Source: Dactylonectria macrodidyma
Lineage: Eukaryota; Ascomycota; Sordariomycetes; Hypocreales; Nectriaceae
Direction: 5' to 3'
NCBI GenBank assembly: GCA_020744425.1
Contig: JAGMUV010000029.1
Span: 620,001 to 684,000, forward strand
Length of the DNA stretch: 64,000 nucleotides
The translations under genes and the position numbers were made by a program. Of this stretch, positions 61,411 through 64,000 are shown piece after piece. The notes beneath the pieces are model-generated. The model saw nothing but the letters and a program-made list of their open reading frames with translations. It was not told where the DNA came from and did no database searches. The stretch's first letter is position 1. Every line of letters starts with the position of its first letter.

Positions 61411-64000
61411 GCAATTACAAAGTGGATGTAGTACACTTTCGACCGGAGTGGAATGGACGTACACGTGGATTTATAAGTGGATTTTTGTAAGTGGACTTTT
61501 GAGGCTATTCACAACCTCGTCGACGCCTATTCAGCCTCACTTTCAGAGGTTGACACTAACTCTTCAGCCTCTTGCTGCTGTGATGAATCGTCAACCTCGC
61601 TGGCGCTGTCCTCGCCCTCGAATAGCCATTTTGACTCAGCAAGAGCCAGCTCGTCGTCGCTTAGAGTCCCACAGCCGGCATCCAGCTTACTTTCGAGGTG
61701 TGACTTAAGCAATGGATCCAGGTCCTTGATAAGGCCAGCACGGTACCAAGAGCGTAAGACCTGACAAATGGCGATAATCTCAGCATCTAGGTTCGTACGC
61801 AACCCCGAGACCATCTTGCCAGCAGCTGAAAATAACCTCTCACACTCGGCTGACATCGGCTGGATCGTCAGGAAGTCCAAGGCCATCCTGGATAACCGAG
61901 GATATCTGCCTTGCTTAGTGATCCAGTAACCAATTGGATCACGAACGTTGCCGTCGCTGGCGTCACGATCCGTCTGCCACGCTTGGTACTCGTCACCCAC
62001 AATAGCTGCTGCGTAGGCTGGTATTGAGCTTGGCAGACGACTGTTCTTCTCGAAGGGATTGAAAAACCGAGGTCTTTTTGCTGGTGGCTCGTCGTCGCCT
62101 CTGCTGCTGCTGGTTCTAACCTCGAGACGAGCGTAATCGGACAGCCAGACGTCGGCAACCATCTCTTTTGCCTTTTCAACCCAGCTAGGCTTATGAGCCC
62201 ACGTTTCATCAAACCAGTCCCAACGATAAGCTGGATGGAGCGCCATAGCCGTATAGTAGATGGGCGTCTCGTCCAGCCGCCGATAATATTCATCCAGCTT
62301 ATCCCAAGCAAGGTTGATTCCGATGCGGAAGTGCTCTGGATCAGGAAAATCAGCAGCAAGCTGCTTATATTCTTCCAGTGTGTTAAGCAGCAACTCATAG
62401 CCAAGCACCACGTCCCAGATATTGCCATAGGAGCCAGTCCAGCCTTGCTTACGCCTGCGGATATGTCCATCACCCTCAAGCGTCTTTACCACGGTCTTAA
62501 AAACAGTCAGAATAGCCTCCAAATGGTAAAGAACCTCCCAGTCTTTGTCCGTTAGCTGATTCTCGTCTCGGAGGATGCGTGGTTTTTTCGCCAACTTGGC
62601 TTATGTCACTTAGCCAGTCTTTTTAGACCGATTTTCGTCCTCCCATTGCGCCTTATACTTGATCAGTAGGAGTTCGATAGAGGTTTTCAACCGTAGAGCC
62701 CTGCGGATCATGTAGAGTTGTGACAGCCAACGCGTGTCGTTGTCGATAATTAGCTTGAGTGGTTTCTTCGATCGGAGTTTAAGGGTGGTGGCGCGATTAA
62801 TTTCGTCCTGTTAGATATACCGAGTTAATATGAGACGAATAGGATTTAGTTAAACCGCTTACCCTCTGGACCTCCTTGAACAAGTAAATCAGCCGGTGGC
62901 TAATACGCACATCAACTACGATATTGTGTAACTTGCCAACTGGTCCTTTTTTGCGCCATTGAGCGTATTCAGTATCAGATAACGCTTCTGCGCCTGACAA
63001 TTGCTTCTCGAACGCGTCGGCGTTTTTGCCAAATAAGAGCGCCTTGGCTGATAAGTTAATTGTGTGGCCAATACAGCGTCCTCAGCGCAGTCGGCCATCG
63101 AACCCAAGTTCAGCACCAATGACCTCCATGGCAGTATCGTTGTTTTCTGCATTGTCGAGCGTGAAATAGCCAACCTTCTCTGGACCCACGCCAAGAGTGT
63201 GTAGGACGTCGAGAACCTCCCCACCGATCGTTGAGCCGAAGTGACGATGAGCCTCTGGAACTCCAATCATGATTTTGCATGGCCGATTCTTCTCGTCTCT
63301 GAAAAAGCAAGCAATACCATAGAGGGCAAGCTTATTTCGAGACGTCCAGCCATCAAATGAAATATGAAGGGCTCCAGGAGAGTTCCTCAGCACCTCAATA
63401 ACCGTCTGCTTGTGGCGGTTATACTCTTGAATGATCTTATATCGGACAGCCGTGGCAGTCAAGTTAGCGTGTTAGATGGAAACGGAGGGACTCAAATAGT
63501 CGAAGATTTCTCGGAGGATGGGGTTCTCGGCGAAGGAAAATGACTGGTTGCTACTGACGATTAACTCGACTAGCATACGCTGAAAATATTGCTTATCAAA
63601 GCATGAGATGAAGCTATTCGCGATATTCTGTTCCGTAGGCTTATTAACATCCAGTTTCAAAACAGAGGCAATAGTCGGCTGGTTCGATTTCAGTGCGCCT
63701 TCGGATTTGAGCTGTGCTGTGCTCTTTTTCTCTCCCTCTGGTGCTGGTGTTTTGTGCTCACGCCATAGATGATTTGCCGCGTTCTGGAGACCTGAAGAGG
63801 TAAAACTCGCGATAATGGGACGATTTCCGAGGATACAGTCCTTACAAGCCCATTTGCGTAAGCCATGACGTTGAATATCATAGCCAAAGTCCCACAGCCA
63901 AGAGCTAGTATCACGAGCGCGTTCTGACCAATTCCAGCCTCTGAAATGGCGAAAAAGACGGTCTTCGAGCTGCTGCTGTTGGCCTGGTTGGCCTGGCTGG
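61361..64000 (-). mobile_element. hAT element, 5' end beyond the window
   Basis: On the plus strand the 3' terminus is CTACATCCACTCCACTTTTG; GTGGA/TCCAC words recur up to about 61500. The element sits in the RhoGEF gene. The other end and the target duplication are outside the window. Confidence 0.65.
61527..63990 (-). pseudogene. hAT transposase with several nonsense codons
   Basis: Read from right to left: a BED-like finger (KWACKDCILGNRP ... HLWREHK, about 63870-63760), then DVNKPTEQNIANSFISCFDK, GALHISFDGWTSRNKLALYG, KVGYFTLDNAENNDTAME, CIGHTINLSAKALLFGKNAD, GPVGKLHNIVV, a probable 50-60-bp intron (about 62813-62870), DNDTRWLSQLYMIRRAL, LDETPIYYTAMALHPAYRW and a full C-terminal dimerisation domain (TIQPMSAECERLFSAAGKMV, about 61860-61800). 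In-frame stops near 63473, 63080 and 62600-62615 break it; several are one C to T away from sense. It is the same subfamily as the copy at 17.9 kb but retains the hATC domain. Confidence 0.75.

Noticed and set aside
1..64000. CRISPR arrays, bacterial operons, rRNA genes
   Set aside because: No regularly spaced repeats and no rRNA-like sequence seen; spliceosomal introns show a eukaryotic nuclear origin.

Overview
The window is nuclear DNA of a filamentous ascomycete (Pezizomycotina; a Sordariomycete or Eurotiomycete is plausible, the species cannot be fixed from sequence alone). Evidence: short GT-AG introns of 40-60 bp, a HET-domain gene, NLR-type and ankyrin remnants, a Zn-cluster-regulator-like fragment, Fot1/pogo, impala-like, hAT, Copia and Gypsy transposons, and many nonsense codons explained by single C:G to T:A changes, the pattern left by repeat-induced point mutation (RIP) or plain decay. 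It reads as a transposon-rich accessory or subtelomere-like region with islands of intact single-copy genes.

Layout. 1-1.6 kb: decayed hAT transposase running off the edge; 1.7-2.0 kb: solo Copia-type LTR; 3.0-3.9 kb: orphan protein with a weak gasdermin-like look; 5.0-5.8 kb: GGTCTGT-rich repeat and a LINE ORF1 relic; 6.0-9.5 kb: Zn-cluster-regulator-like fragment next to an almost intact hAT element; 9.5-11.2 kb: an S/P-rich fragment and an intact UBTD-type ubiquitin-like gene; 11.5-12.0 kb: MITE-like inverted-repeat element; 12.6-17.4 kb: broken genes (hydrolase-ankyrin NLR remnant, PP1 regulatory subunit with CBM21, chromodomain); 17.7-19.7 kb: second hAT, 3' truncated beside a 224-bp inverted-repeat insert; 20.2-22.8 kb: Est1/SMG7-like pseudogene; 22.8-23.1 kb: another solo LTR; 24.0-25.3 kb: intact secreted GH64 glucanase; 26.3-32.0 kb: complete Copia element with identical LTRs and CTTAA target duplications, nested in the RNase H region of a Gypsy polyprotein (32.0-36.5 kb); 37.8-39.6 kb: ankyrin pseudogene; 40.6-43.9 kb: a complete Fot1/pogo element splitting an otherwise open host gene; 45.3-47.5 kb: HET-domain pseudogene; 48.1-50.2 kb: nine-exon metallo-beta-lactamase-fold gene; 50.3-53.3 kb: pogo and Tc1/impala relics; 54.2-57.5 kb: intact LovD-type serine hydrolase and zinc alcohol dehydrogenase; 57.7-58.1 kb: DNA-ligase fragment; 59.5-61.4 kb: a CDC24-like RhoGEF with an NLR-type N-terminal domain, cut by a third hAT (61.4-64.0 kb) that runs off the window.

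The intact host genes (UBTD-like, GH64, MBL-fold, LovD-like, ADH, the orphan at 3 kb) show no sign of forming one pathway. Many broken genes belong to classes used in fungal nonself recognition and cell death (HET, hydrolase-ankyrin NLR, ankyrin, NLR-N-terminus/RhoGEF, perhaps the gasdermin-like orphan), so the region looks like a graveyard of allorecognition genes. Transposons of clearly different ages coexist: Copia, Gypsy (up to its interruption) and Fot1 frames are clean, while hAT, impala and LINE copies are eroded. Exon coordinates and homology calls are made by eye, without database searches.
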